In this document: positions 44,305-53,585 of the stretch, one piece after another
Layout: each line of letters opens with the position of its first letter
Numbering within the stretch: position 1 is the stretch's first letter
Assembly (NCBI GenBank): GCA_964418585.1
Contig: CAYQMG010000054.1
Coordinates: forward strand, 1 to 64,000
DNA: 64,000 nucleotides
Origin: JAJRTE01 sp964418585
GTDB lineage: Bacteria; Myxococcota_A; UBA796; JAJRTE01
Direction of reading: 5' to 3'
Made by a program: the position numbers and the translations under genes
The notes under the pieces: generated by a model
The model's input: the letters and a program-made list of their open reading frames with translations, nothing else
Databases searched by the model: none
What the model was told of the DNA's origin: nothing

Positions 44305-45726
44305 TCATCTGAGCGTTCCCGACACGACCACGGCACCGTCGATGGCCTCCACCGAAGTGATCTGGAGGTGATTCTGAAATTCCTGCCCCTCGTTTTCGGC
44401 CCGGGAGATGGAGGCGGCGAGCCGATCGAGCGCGTTGGAGGAGAGGATCTTTCGGCCTGCTGTGCTGGAGAAAAGGAGGCACCCTTCTCCGTCCCCGGGG
44501 GTCACGGTGGTCAACCGGGGTGTGGGGCGGCCGTTTTCCATGGTGAGGGTTCCGGCCAACGCATACTGCCGGGTCCAGACAGGCCAGGCGAGGTGCCACA
44601 TCCGCGCGCTGATTTCGAATCCACCCTCCACGACGTGCAATTCCTCGAGGTCCAGTGCGTAGGGACCGTCCTCGGAAGGGAGCCCCTTGCGGGTGAATCG
44701 GGTGGGGATTCGCCCATTCCGAACGCCCTCGAGCATCAAGGCCTGGATGACCGGAGCCCCGATCGTGACGCGCCATGCCTCACCGCGGGGTGGGGGTCCG
44801 CTGTCGAGGCCGATGGTGGGCGCTGCCGAGAGATCCAGGTTGACCCCGAGCACCATGGCCACGCCTGGAGGTTCCGGCGGCTCCTGGGGAGGGACCTCGG
44901 CGGCAGCGGTCGAATCCGTTTCTTTGGGCCGTGGGGGGGCGGGGAGGACGTGGACCCGGGCGGAGGCGACCGTCGAGAACGGCCCGACCTCTTGCTCGAG
45001 CGCGGGCAAGGGGATCTCGTGAGCCATCGAGTAGGCGCCGGCCGCCACCTGTGCGTCGATCCGGGCCTGGACCCTTTCCATCACGGTGCCAAGCGCGAGG
45101 GTGAGGCCGGGGAGAAGGCCGGGGAGATCGATTCGGAGGTCGAGGATCCGTTTCACCGCCGCCTCGACCCGGATCCCTTTTTCTCCCGGGGTTGCCTGGA
45201 GCTCGACCAGCAGGGACACCCGTCCCACCGGGGGCGGAGGACCGCCCGGTTGCGCGTCGGCAGGCACCAGGGATGCCCGCACGTCCATGCAGGCATCACA
45301 TTCCGGCGAAGGATGTGCGGTGACGGCCTGGAGGCGGAGGTCTGGAACCTGGGTCCCGCCCAGCCGTTCCCGTGCGGCGGCAATCCGACCGACGATGCGA
45401 CGGGCCAGGGGCCCGCGCCGACCAATGGCCTGGAATGTCTCGTTGACCGTGGCGTCGATTTCCCTCCGGACAGCGTCTTTCAAATCCTGCTCGAGGAGTG
45501 CCCGGGAGAACGCATTGGCGAGGGTGGTCTCGATGAACTGCGGCCCGAGGGTGAGGGTGAGATGGTAGGGCGGCCCTTCCACCGGTGTCGGCTGAGAAAC
45601 CGTTCGAGGGGGAGGAGCCTCGTGGTCGGCGCGGTAGGTGTCACGGATCTGCTTTCCCGCGCAGCCGGAAACGAGGATGATCGCACATGCCAGCGTGGCG
45701 ATTCCGGGGCATTGTCGTCGTGTCAT
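44305..45726 (-). CDS. uncharacterised lipoprotein
   Basis: A 473-residue lipoprotein: signal peptide (TLACAIILVSGC) with Cys22 in a clear lipobox. The body has an N-terminal helical part (QFIETTLANAFSRALLEQDL), a Cys pair in SPECDACMD, a Pro-rich linker near residue 260 and a beta-rich C-terminal half. Its repeated amphipathic strand and helix layout recalls lipid-binding TULIP-like proteins, but I cannot assign a family. It diverges from the tandem PilT gene. A GGAGG ribosome site precedes the ATG. Confidence 0.6.
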   Translation of the reverse strand: MTRRQCPGIATLACAIILVSGCAGKQIRDTYRADHEAPPPRTVSQPTPVEGPPYHLTLTLGPQFIETTLANAFSRALLEQDLKDAVRREIDATVNETFQAIGRRGPLARRIVGRIAAARERLGGTQVPDLRLQAVTAHPSPECDACMDVRASLVPADAQPGGPPPPVGRVSLLVELQATPGEKGIRVEAAVKRILDLRIDLPGLLPGLTLALGTVMERVQARIDAQVAAGAYSMAHEIPLPALEQEVGPFSTVASARVHVLPAPPRPKETDSTAAAEVPPQEPPEPPGVAMVLGVNLDLSAAPTIGLDSGPPPRGEAWRVTIGAPVIQALMLEGVRNGRIPTRFTRKGLPSEDGPYALDLEELHVVEGGFEISARMWHLAWPVWTRQYALAGTLTMENGRPTPRLTTVTPGDGEGCLLFSSTAGRKILSSNALDRLAASISRAENEGQEFQNHLQITSVEAIDGAVVVSGTLR

Positions 45727-45870
45727 TCTCTCGTTTTCCTCCTTCGTTGCTTCCCGGGTCGATCCCGGGGCGTTTCGTGGCCGTCGCCGCGGACATCATA
45801 GCGCCCCGCGCCCCGTCCGTCCAACAGGGTACCGCGCGCGGAAGGACGGGGTGCAGCGCTCGTGGCTCCC

Positions 45871-45899
45871 TTGCGAAGCAAATCCCCGTCTGGCATAAT
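45871..45899 (+). promoter_or_regulatory. promoter candidate for tandem PilT gene
   Basis: TTGCGA (45871-45876), 17-base spacer, CATAAT (45894-45899), about 80 bases before the start at 45980. Confidence 0.45.
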
Positions 45900-45979
45900 G
45901 GCCTGCAACGAACGGCCGCGGTTCCAGGCGCTCGGCGGTAGACGGCCAACCATGGCCCGGTGCGGCGGAGGGGGTGGAA

Positions 45980-48163
45980 ATGAACCAGTTGGACAGCCTG
46001 CTCGAGACGATGGTGGCCCGAAAAGCGTCGGACCTTTTCGTGGGAGTGGGGCGTCCGCCAGCCCTTCGCGTCGATGGGGAGACCGTGCCACTGGATCTCC
46101 CGGCGCCGACCGCGGAACAACTGTCCGATTTCATGGCCTCGGTGGCCCGACCGGCGCAGGTGGAATCATTCCGTCGGAGCGGGGACCTGGACCTGGGATT
46201 CTCCCATCCGACCCTGGGCCGTTTTCGGGTGAACTTCCACCTCCAACGGGGTCTCCTCTCGGCGGTACTTCGCGAAGTTCCCAGTGGTCGGCTCGACTTC
46301 GTCGACCTGGGCCTTCCCGACAGCGTGCGACTGCTCGCCGAGATGCCTCGAGGCCTGGTTCTGGTCACCGGGAATACCGGGGCGGGAAAGTCCACCACCC
46401 TTGCCGCGATGGTCAACCACATCAACCGGACGTTCCGCCGTCATATCATCACGATCGAGGATCCGATCGAGTTCGTGCACGACGATCTTCGTTCTCGAGT
46501 GACCCAGCGGGAGGTTGGGAGCGACACGGAGAGTTTTTCCACGGCGCTCCGGCACGTGGTCCGCGAGAGTCCGGATGTCATTCTCATTGGTGAGATGCGG
46601 GACATGGAGACCATGAACGTGGCGATCTCCGCCGCGATGACCGGGCACCTGGTGCTCTCGAGTCTTCACACGATTGATGCCGCGCAGACGCTCCAGCGGA
46701 TCCTGGGATACTACCCGGAGCACTTGCAACAGCAGATCTGTATCGATCTGTCCCTGGCGTTGCGGGGTATCGTGGCCCAGCGCCTGGTGCCACGCGCCGA
46801 CGGCGAGGGGCGGGTGGCTGCGGTGGAAGTTCTCCTGGGCACGCCGCCCATTCGGAAGCTGATCCGGGAGCAGCGTCTGGAGGAAGTCCCCGACCTGATG
46901 GTGGAAGGCGATGGGATGCAGACGCTCAACCAGGCGCTGGTGGACCTGTTCCGGAAGAAACTGATCACCCGGGAGACCGGGTTGGCCTACTCCAACAGTC
47001 CGGATGAATTCCGCCTGGCCGCCCAGGGGATCGAGCGAGGAACGGTGTCTTACGGGGGTCTGCACGACCAGCTCCCCGCACTTGGCAACGTGGATGTAAA
47101 GACGCTCATCGCCGTGGCCACGAAGTACGATGCCAGTGACATCCACCTGCAGGTCGGGGCTCCACCCATGTTTCGGATCCGGGGCAAGCTCAATCCGCTT
47201 GGGAAGGAGGTGCTCACCCCCATCGACGTGCGCCGTCTCCTGTTCAGCATGCTGACCCCTGGGCAACGCGAAAAGTTCGAGCTGGAGCGGGAACTCGATT
47301 TCGCGCTGGCGCTGGGAGGTCGTCACCGATTCCGGATCAACGCGCACTATCAACGGGGGACGGTGGCGGTGGCCATGCGCCTGATTCCCGAGGCCGTGCC
47401 GGACGTGGAGGCACTCGGGCTGCCCTCGGTGGTCGAGAGTCTGGCTCTTCGGCATCAGGGGCTGGTCCTGGTCACGGGACCGACCGGGTCGGGCAAAAGC
47501 ACCACGCTGGCGGCGATGATCGAAATCATCAACAGCCGACGCAACTGCCACATCATCACCATTGAAGACCCGATCGAGTTCGTGCACCGCAACAAGATGG
47601 CGATCATCGAGCAACGGGAAGTGGGCGCTGACACGCGGAGTTTCGCCTCCGCGCTCAAGTACATCCTGCGCCAGGACCCCGACGTGATCCTGGTGGGGGA
47701 AATGCGCGACCAGGAGACCATCGCCGCAGCCTTGACCGCTGCCGAGACCGGCCACCTCGTGCTGGCCACCATCCATGCCAATGATGCGCCCCAGACCACC
47801 GACCGCATCGTGGACGTGTTTCCCCCGCACCAGCAGACACAGATACGTGCGCAGCTCGCCTCATCCCTTCTGGCCATCCTGTCACAACGCCTGCTCCTGC
47901 GCGCCGACGGCGAGGGGCGGGTGGCAGCGGTGGAGGTCATGGTGGCGACTCCTGCCATCCGGACCCACGTGCGTGAGGGCAAGACGCATCAGATGATTTC
48001 CACGATGGAAGCCTCGAAGCGGGACGGGATGATCACCATGGACCGCGCCCTTTCCGACCTGCTCCGCGCCGGCGTCGTATCCATCGAGGAGGCCATGAAA
48101 CACGTCAGAAGCCCCATGCAACTCCAGGGACTGGCAACGCGACTCGGAAAGACACAGGTGTAG
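45980..48163 (+). CDS. tandem PilT-PilT twitching ATPase
   Basis: A 727-residue polypeptide with two full PilT modules. Module one (1-345) has Walker A GNTGAGKST (131-139), HIITIEDPIEFVH, Walker B DVILIGEMRDMET and TGHLVLSSLHT. Module two (about 365-727) has Walker A GPTGSGKST (500-508), HIITIEDPIEFVH, DVILVGEMRDQET and TGHLVLATIHAN. Both keep the catalytic Glu, Asp and His boxes. The N-terminal PAS-like PilT domain is also doubled (KASDLFVGVGRPP and DASDIHLQVGAPP). PilT normally makes hexamers of single chains; here three chains would make a ring. It is followed by an SGNH-fold gene 37 bases on. The ATG at 45980 is preferred over a GTG two codons earlier. Confidence 0.85.
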   Translation: MNQLDSLLETMVARKASDLFVGVGRPPALRVDGETVPLDLPAPTAEQLSDFMASVARPAQVESFRRSGDLDLGFSHPTLGRFRVNFHLQRGLLSAVLREVPSGRLDFVDLGLPDSVRLLAEMPRGLVLVTGNTGAGKSTTLAAMVNHINRTFRRHIITIEDPIEFVHDDLRSRVTQREVGSDTESFSTALRHVVRESPDVILIGEMRDMETMNVAISAAMTGHLVLSSLHTIDAAQTLQRILGYYPEHLQQQICIDLSLALRGIVAQRLVPRADGEGRVAAVEVLLGTPPIRKLIREQRLEEVPDLMVEGDGMQTLNQALVDLFRKKLITRETGLAYSNSPDEFRLAAQGIERGTVSYGGLHDQLPALGNVDVKTLIAVATKYDASDIHLQVGAPPMFRIRGKLNPLGKEVLTPIDVRRLLFSMLTPGQREKFELERELDFALALGGRHRFRINAHYQRGTVAVAMRLIPEAVPDVEALGLPSVVESLALRHQGLVLVTGPTGSGKSTTLAAMIEIINSRRNCHIITIEDPIEFVHRNKMAIIEQREVGADTRSFASALKYILRQDPDVILVGEMRDQETIAAALTAAETGHLVLATIHANDAPQTTDRIVDVFPPHQQTQIRAQLASSLLAILSQRLLLRADGEGRVAAVEVMVATPAIRTHVREGKTHQMISTMEASKRDGMITMDRALSDLLRAGVVSIEEAMKHVRSPMQLQGLATRLGKTQV

Positions 48164-48200
48164 CCGGAGACCACGGTCGGCCCCGGCTGGAGGTGAGTTC

Positions 48201-49430
48201 ATGGCGACGAAACGGAACAGGGTCTGGATCGGAATCGGCGTGGTCCTGGTCACCGCCGCCGGGGTATTCCTTGCCCTTGCCGGTCTGCAAGACGAGCCTC
48301 GAGCACTCCCTGCAGACATGCCGACCTATGAATTCGTTGGCGACAACAACATCTGCCCGGTGCCCGAACTCATCCGGTTCGAGTGGAAAGGCCGCCAGTA
48401 TCAGACCCTGATGCTTCACGGGGACGAGTACCACACCCTGACCTTCTTCGATCTGCCCCAACTGGTCACTGCGGACGGAAAGCTCCCACCCACGAGACGG
48501 ATCTTCAAGTATCACTGCTACGTCAACCCGGACGGCATGCGCGGCAAGTGGACCTACAGCCGCGAGGACAGCCCGGACCGTTACCGAATTGGGGTCATCG
48601 GCACCGGGGTGACCTTTGGCGAGGGAGTGAGTGACGACGAGCTTTTCACCCACCTCCTGGAGGAACGTCTGAACGCGGAACCGCCGGTGGCTCAGAAATT
48701 CGAGGTGCTCAACTTCGGAGTGCCCTGCATGACCACCGACTTCGCGGTCGGAGCATTCCTGAAACGACACGAGCAGTTCGATCTCGACCTGTGGATCTTC
48801 GTGCTGGGCGTGAACGATGCGCTCCCCATGTTCCACCGGTCCGAGGACGACTATCGCGAGTCCTTGATCAACCTGTTGGACACCATCGACGACACCGGCG
48901 TGGACGCCCTGGTGCTGGTGGAACCCATGAACACCTTCTATCCATGGATGAACGAATACCGCCGTTACCGAAAGGTGCTCGAGGAGGTGGTGAGCGGCCG
49001 TGTGGAGTTGGTGGATCTGGCCTCGTATCTCGACCAGCACGAACGCTGGAACGGCCTCCGCCTCGAGCCCGAAGGGGAGGTTCAGCGGGTGGTGCAGTAT
49101 CGCCGGGGCCGGCCTCGAGTTCTTTTCGAGGCCACTTATCGTGCCCGGGAAGGCGAGCAGTACATCTCGCCCGAGATCTACGAATACCTGGACACCCATG
49201 AGGTACACATGGCCACTTTCATCACCGACGTGCACCTCAACCCCCATGGACACCGGGTGACCGCGGACTTCCTTTACCATGTGCTGGCCCGTCGCCTGCG
49301 GCGCGACACGGCGCCTCGCCGGGGCGCCTTCAACACCCCGGGACACCGACGAACCCCGGGTCGGCGGTTCGCCGTTGAAGCACGCACCTGTTCCCGTCAC
49401 GAATCAACAGGCCCCCGGGAGACGCTGTAG
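48201..49430 (+). CDS. SGNH-fold protein lacking the catalytic serine
   Basis: A 409-residue protein with an N-terminal membrane helix (VWIGIGVVLVTAAGVFLALA). The SGNH fold is recognisable: block I reads IGVIGTGVTFGEGVS where family members have GDS; here D becomes T and the nucleophile S becomes G (position 136). Block III GVND (203-206) and the block V Asp/His pair (DVHLNPHGH) remain. It may be a pseudo-hydrolase that binds acylated glycans. A C-terminal 45-residue tail is Arg/Thr/Pro-rich. GGAGG lies seven bases before the ATG. Confidence 0.7.
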   Translation: MATKRNRVWIGIGVVLVTAAGVFLALAGLQDEPRALPADMPTYEFVGDNNICPVPELIRFEWKGRQYQTLMLHGDEYHTLTFFDLPQLVTADGKLPPTRRIFKYHCYVNPDGMRGKWTYSREDSPDRYRIGVIGTGVTFGEGVSDDELFTHLLEERLNAEPPVAQKFEVLNFGVPCMTTDFAVGAFLKRHEQFDLDLWIFVLGVNDALPMFHRSEDDYRESLINLLDTIDDTGVDALVLVEPMNTFYPWMNEYRRYRKVLEEVVSGRVELVDLASYLDQHERWNGLRLEPEGEVQRVVQYRRGRPRVLFEATYRAREGEQYISPEIYEYLDTHEVHMATFITDVHLNPHGHRVTADFLYHVLARRLRRDTAPRRGAFNTPGHRRTPGRRFAVEARTCSRHESTGPRETL

Positions 49431-49636
49431 ACGCGCTCGAGCTTCCCTTCTCCCGCGCGAAGCGGTATCATGTTGCGCCGGTTCCGCATACAATACAAAT
49501 GGGGATAAAGCGAGAGATGGCATGCCGGGAAGGGCGCTGAATTCGGCTGCCCGATGGCCTGGCAAGCGCCCATCGCGTGCGGAAGGAGACCGCCGGGCAG
49601 CGTGTTCGAGCCGGGACGAAGTGGAGAGAATTGCGC

Positions 49637-52600
49637 ATGAAGCTTGTCTACACGGGAATGCTCGCACCCATCCTCCTGTCGATCACACACCTTGCAATGG
49701 CCGCCGTGGCCATTCCGGACGCCATGTCCCTGGAGGACCTGGACACCTCGTTCATCGGAGAGAATCCCGGAGACCAGTTTGGATACTCCATGGCCTTCGG
49801 CGATCTGAACAGCGACGGCGCCTGGGACTTGATCGTGGGCGCCCCTTCGGCCGACGGCGCCGCAGGGGAGCATTGTGGCAAGGTCTACATCTTTTTCGGC
49901 CAGCGTTCCGAGGACGGCTTCCCCTGGGTATATGGAACGGACGCAGCCAACGCCGACGTGATTTTCGAAGGCGCCCAGGCAGGAGATTACCTGGGTCATA
50001 CCGTGACCGAAGTGGGCGACGTGTTGTACCGCGACTACTTCAACGACCTCGCCATTGCCGCCACCGGTGCAGACGGAGGCAACAACAGCGGCCGGGTCTA
50101 CCTTGTGTCCGGACGCAACGAAGGCTGGGTGAGCGGCGTTATCGACGAGGTTGCGGACACGAGTTTCGTGGGGCCGTACGGAGAACGAATCGGCTACTCG
50201 ATGTCCAGGGGCGGCGACATCAACGGGGATGGATACCAGGATTTCCTGGTGGGGAGTTTCCGGCACGACATCCCCGGTGGCGATGCGTGGGCCGGACGCG
50301 CGTTCATCATCTTTGGACGGCCCCCTGAAGAGTGGCCTGAGAGCGCCACCGTCGAGGAGATTGCAGGTGCATCGTTCGTGGGGGAAGCTTACAACGAACT
50401 CCTCGGCTGGTCAGTCGCCGGTAACGGCAACCTCAACGGAGACGCCTTCACCGACGTGGTGATTGGTTCCCCTGGTGATGTCGGGGCCAATTCGATGATG
50501 GGTCGTGTCAGCGTGCTGTTGGGCAAGCGGGACGGGTGGCAACTCGATCAGCCCATCTCGGAAGCGGCGACCACCATATTCACGGGCGAAATGGTGGGCT
50601 CTCAGACAGGCTATTCTGTCGTCATGACCCGGGACTACGACTACAGCGGGTCTGACGAACTTGTCATTGGAGCCCCCACGTTCACCCCGTCCTCGTCCGA
50701 ACCCAATGTGGGCAAGGTGTACCTGATTCGGGGCAGGCGCCCCGGCGAATGGCCCACGGGGGAGTACAGCGTCAGCGTGGCCGATGGAAGCTGGCTGGGC
50801 GAGGCTCCCGGGGACTACGCGGGGGTTTTCGTGGGGAGAGGCGGCAACATCGATCGAGACGGCAAGCGGGACCTGGCCGTGGGGGCCTACTTGAACGATG
50901 ACGGAGCAAAAGACGCAGGCAAGGCCTATGTAATCTTTTTGACCGACGAGAGCGTCACGCCGAACAGTTCGCTCGCGCAAGCCGACATTCAGCTTCTGGG
51001 ATTCGACGTGTACGGACGCGCCGGTGCTTCCGTGCTGAGTGGCGACAGCTTTGACGGGGACCGATTCGACGACCTTCTGATCGCTGCCCCGCGCGTGACG
51101 CCTGATGGTGTCACGGGGTACGTGGGGAACGTCTACCTTCTCCGTGGGGTGCTGTTGCAAGACCAGGACTATGATGGATACAGCCCGGCGACGGGCGACT
51201 GTGACGACGAGGATCCGGCGCGCAATCCGGGCGCGGAAGAGATCCCCTACGACTGGATCGATCAGGATTGCAACGGTGAGGATCTGGCGGACGTGGACGG
51301 TGACGGGTACCTCTCCTGGGAAGTAGACGAGGACGACTGCGACGATTACGACCCGAACATCAGCCCCGAGGCACACGAGGTGTGTGACGGGCGGGACAAC
51401 GATTGTGATACGCTCACCGACGAAAACGTCCAGACCCCCTACTATCGAGACGCCGACGGCGACGGATTCGGAACCCCGGACGACGAGGTGCTGGCCTGCG
51501 AGGTGGCCCCGGAAGGTTACGTGGCCGCCTCCGGCGACTGTGACGACACGAACCCGGCGGTGAATCCCTCGGCCATCGAGGTCTGCGGGGATTCGGGGGG
51601 CGACGGAGTGGATGACGATTGCTCCGGCACCCCGGACGACCGGGACTTTGACGGAGACGGCAGCGTGGACGCTGCATGTGGAGGAGACGATTGCGACGAC
51701 TTCAACCCGGACGTTCACCCGGGAGCCGTGGATACGCCTTACGACGGATTCGACCAGGATTGCGACGGTTCGGATTTCGTGGACGTGGACGGCGACGGGT
51801 TTGCAGCGACAGCGGCGAGCGGCCCGGACTGCAACGACGACGATCCCACCATTTATCCAGGAGCGCCTGAAGTGGAGTGCGACGGGATCGATCAGAACTG
51901 CGACGGAGTCGATCTGTACGACGTGGATGGTGACGGGTTCAAGGGTTGCGGACTGGAGGAGGGCGAGGAAGCGGATTGCGACGACTATGACCCGGACACC
52001 TACCCGGGGGCCTACGACTGGGGGAACGACGACAAGGATCAGAACTGCGACGGGATTCCCGCCCAGGACGCCGACGAGGACGGGTACCGGACCCCGGACG
52101 ACCTCGACTGTGACGACTATGACTCGAGCCGCCATCCGGGCGCGGAGGAGGATCCGTACGACGGGGTGGATCAGGACTGCGACGGGAACGACCTGGTCGA
52201 CGTGGACCTCGACGGATTCGCGGCCACCCAGGCAGACGGCGACGACTGCGACGACAACGACCAGAACACCTATCCTGGAGCGGACGAGATTCCCTACGAC
52301 GGAATCGACCAGGACTGCAACGGCAGCGACCTGGTCGACGTGGACGGCGACGGATTCGACAGCGAAGTCGTGGGCGGGGACGATTGCGATGACAACGACA
52401 TCTCGGTCAGCCCCATCGCCCCGGAAGTGCCCTACAACAACGTGGACGAGAACTGCGACGGACTCTACGCCGACCAGGACGCGGACGGATACAACACCTA
52501 CGACGACATCAACCCGGACTGCGACGACCTCGACCCCGACGCATATCCCGGAGCCGAGGAGATCCCGTATGACGGGATCGATCAGGACTGCGACGGAGCG

Positions 52601-53038
52601 GACCTCACCGACATGGACGGAGACGGATTCGACGGCTGGGAGGCCGGCGGTGCAGACTGCGACGACCTCGACCCGACCATCAATCCAGACGCCGAGGAAA
52701 TCCTCGACGACGGCATAGACAACAACTGTGACAACCTCGTGGACCCGGCCGACATGGACGGAGACGGATACTCCATCGCCCCTTCCGCCCTGGAACCCGA
52801 TTGCGACGACTCCAACCCCGATGTCCATCCAGGCGCCACCGAGGTGCCCGACCTGGTGGACAACGACTGTGACGGTCGTATCGACGAACACATCGTGGAA
52901 GCCGTGCAGGACCCCGGCGGCTGCGTCTGCTCGAGTCGCTCCGGAACACCTTCCGGCGGCGACGTGCTCCCGTTCGTCCCGGCGGCTCTCCTGCTCATGG
53001 TCCGACTGAGGCGCCGCCGTCTCCCGCCCCGCCTCTGA
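49637..53038 (+). CDS. giant surface protein: FG-GAP propeller, 12 MopE repeats, MYXO-CTERM-like tail
   Basis: An 1133-residue exported protein. After a signal peptide (MLAPILLSITHLAMAA) the first about 490 residues form about seven FG-GAP/integrin-alpha blades (GDQFGYSMAFGDLNSDGAWD, VVIGSPGDVG, DLAVGAYLNDDG and others) that fold as a calcium-binding beta-propeller. Twelve MopE-type Asp-rich repeats follow (about 510-1090). The C-terminus has a Cys-containing stem (GGCVCSSRSG), a hydrophobic segment (LPFVPAALLLMVRLRRRRLP) and basic residues, the MYXO-CTERM plan that a sorting protease trims. It is a likely adhesin or stalk. The ATG at 49637 has GGAGAG eight bases upstream. Confidence 0.82.
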   Translation: MKLVYTGMLAPILLSITHLAMAAVAIPDAMSLEDLDTSFIGENPGDQFGYSMAFGDLNSDGAWDLIVGAPSADGAAGEHCGKVYIFFGQRSEDGFPWVYGTDAANADVIFEGAQAGDYLGHTVTEVGDVLYRDYFNDLAIAATGADGGNNSGRVYLVSGRNEGWVSGVIDEVADTSFVGPYGERIGYSMSRGGDINGDGYQDFLVGSFRHDIPGGDAWAGRAFIIFGRPPEEWPESATVEEIAGASFVGEAYNELLGWSVAGNGNLNGDAFTDVVIGSPGDVGANSMMGRVSVLLGKRDGWQLDQPISEAATTIFTGEMVGSQTGYSVVMTRDYDYSGSDELVIGAPTFTPSSSEPNVGKVYLIRGRRPGEWPTGEYSVSVADGSWLGEAPGDYAGVFVGRGGNIDRDGKRDLAVGAYLNDDGAKDAGKAYVIFLTDESVTPNSSLAQADIQLLGFDVYGRAGASVLSGDSFDGDRFDDLLIAAPRVTPDGVTGYVGNVYLLRGVLLQDQDYDGYSPATGDCDDEDPARNPGAEEIPYDWIDQDCNGEDLADVDGDGYLSWEVDEDDCDDYDPNISPEAHEVCDGRDNDCDTLTDENVQTPYYRDADGDGFGTPDDEVLACEVAPEGYVAASGDCDDTNPAVNPSAIEVCGDSGGDGVDDDCSGTPDDRDFDGDGSVDAACGGDDCDDFNPDVHPGAVDTPYDGFDQDCDGSDFVDVDGDGFAATAASGPDCNDDDPTIYPGAPEVECDGIDQNCDGVDLYDVDGDGFKGCGLEEGEEADCDDYDPDTYPGAYDWGNDDKDQNCDGIPAQDADEDGYRTPDDLDCDDYDSSRHPGAEEDPYDGVDQDCDGNDLVDVDLDGFAATQADGDDCDDNDQNTYPGADEIPYDGIDQDCNGSDLVDVDGDGFDSEVVGGDDCDDNDISVSPIAPEVPYNNVDENCDGLYADQDADGYNTYDDINPDCDDLDPDAYPGAEEIPYDGIDQDCDGADLTDMDGDGFDGWEAGGADCDDLDPTINPDAEEILDDGIDNNCDNLVDPADMDGDGYSIAPSALEPDCDDSNPDVHPGATEVPDLVDNDCDGRIDEHIVEAVQDPGGCVCSSRSGTPSGGDVLPFVPAALLLMVRLRRRRLPPRL

Positions 53039-53244
53039 CACACACCACGCCTTGCATCTCCTCCCTCGCGCCCCTGCCAACCGGTGCAAAAACCATGTGC
53101 ACGACCCCCACCGCCTCCACGGGCTGCTCCAGCGCCGGTCGTGGTCGCCGGAGCCTGGAATCGTCCACGCCTATGTCCTCGAATTGCAGCATATTTCACG
53201 TTCCTTCCCCCCGCGACCGGGACCATCGCGGAGCGCATAAATAC

Positions 53245-53273
53245 TTGACAGCCGTATCGCCCGGGTGTATAAG
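53245..53273 (+). promoter_or_regulatory. strong sigma-70-type promoter upstream of tonB
   Basis: Consensus TTGACA (53245-53250), a 17-base spacer, and TATAAG (53268-53273): the best housekeeping promoter seen in the window. Transcription should start near 53279-53281. Confidence 0.65.
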
Positions 53274-53279
53274 GCGACC

Positions 53280-53426
53280 ATGTGGACGAATGAACCGGTC
53301 TTGGGCCCCAAAAAACTGTACGTGTCGCCTCGGTGGGACGACGGAGCCTGGGAGCGAAGAGGAAAGACGCTTCTCTCAGGTGAAGCATGGCCTCACCTTT
53401 TCATCTGCACCAACTCTTGCGTATGA
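53280..53426 (+). CDS. possible leaderless 48-residue ORF
   Basis: An ATG at 53280 falls seven bases after the -10 box, so a transcript would begin at or next to the start codon. The 48-residue product (MWTNEPVLGPKK at the start, FICTNSCV at the end) is Trp/Arg/Gly-rich and matches nothing I know. A hairpin with a T run sits near its end. It could be a leader peptide controlling tonB, a small protein, or chance. Confidence 0.3.
   Translation: MWTNEPVLGPKKLYVSPRWDDGAWERRGKTLLSGEAWPHLFICTNSCV
53378..53401 (+). terminator. attenuator-like hairpin in tonB leader
   Basis: AGGTGA (53378-53383) and TCACCT (53393-53398) pair around a 9-nt loop and are followed by TTTT. A weak intrinsic terminator about 120 bases after the promoter. 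Confidence 0.35.
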
Positions 53427-53585
53427 ATCTCCCGAACTGGACCGGGTGCCGTTCAGAAGTTTCCCGACGTGACACCGGCAAATCAGCGAGGCCAGGCGTG
53501 GTTGGGGGTAACTGTAGCCCGTGACCGAAAAGGGACGGGTGACGTGGCGTGCTGACAGTCCAGACGACCTAGCCAGGAGGCAATC

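Larger units (their letters stand above)
53039..53585. other. long leader/intergenic region before tonB
   Basis: A 547-base gap. It holds a strong sigma-70-type promoter (53245-53273), a 48-codon ORF that starts at the expected transcription start (53280-53426), a hairpin with a short T run (53378-53401), and AGGAGG before tonB. A minus-strand 65-codon frame (52995-53192) overlaps the end of the previous gene. Confidence 0.6.

Noticed and set aside
53280..53585. Cobalamin or c-di-GMP riboswitch in the tonB leader
   Set aside because: I could not find the B12 box or the GEMM core; only simple hairpins are seen.
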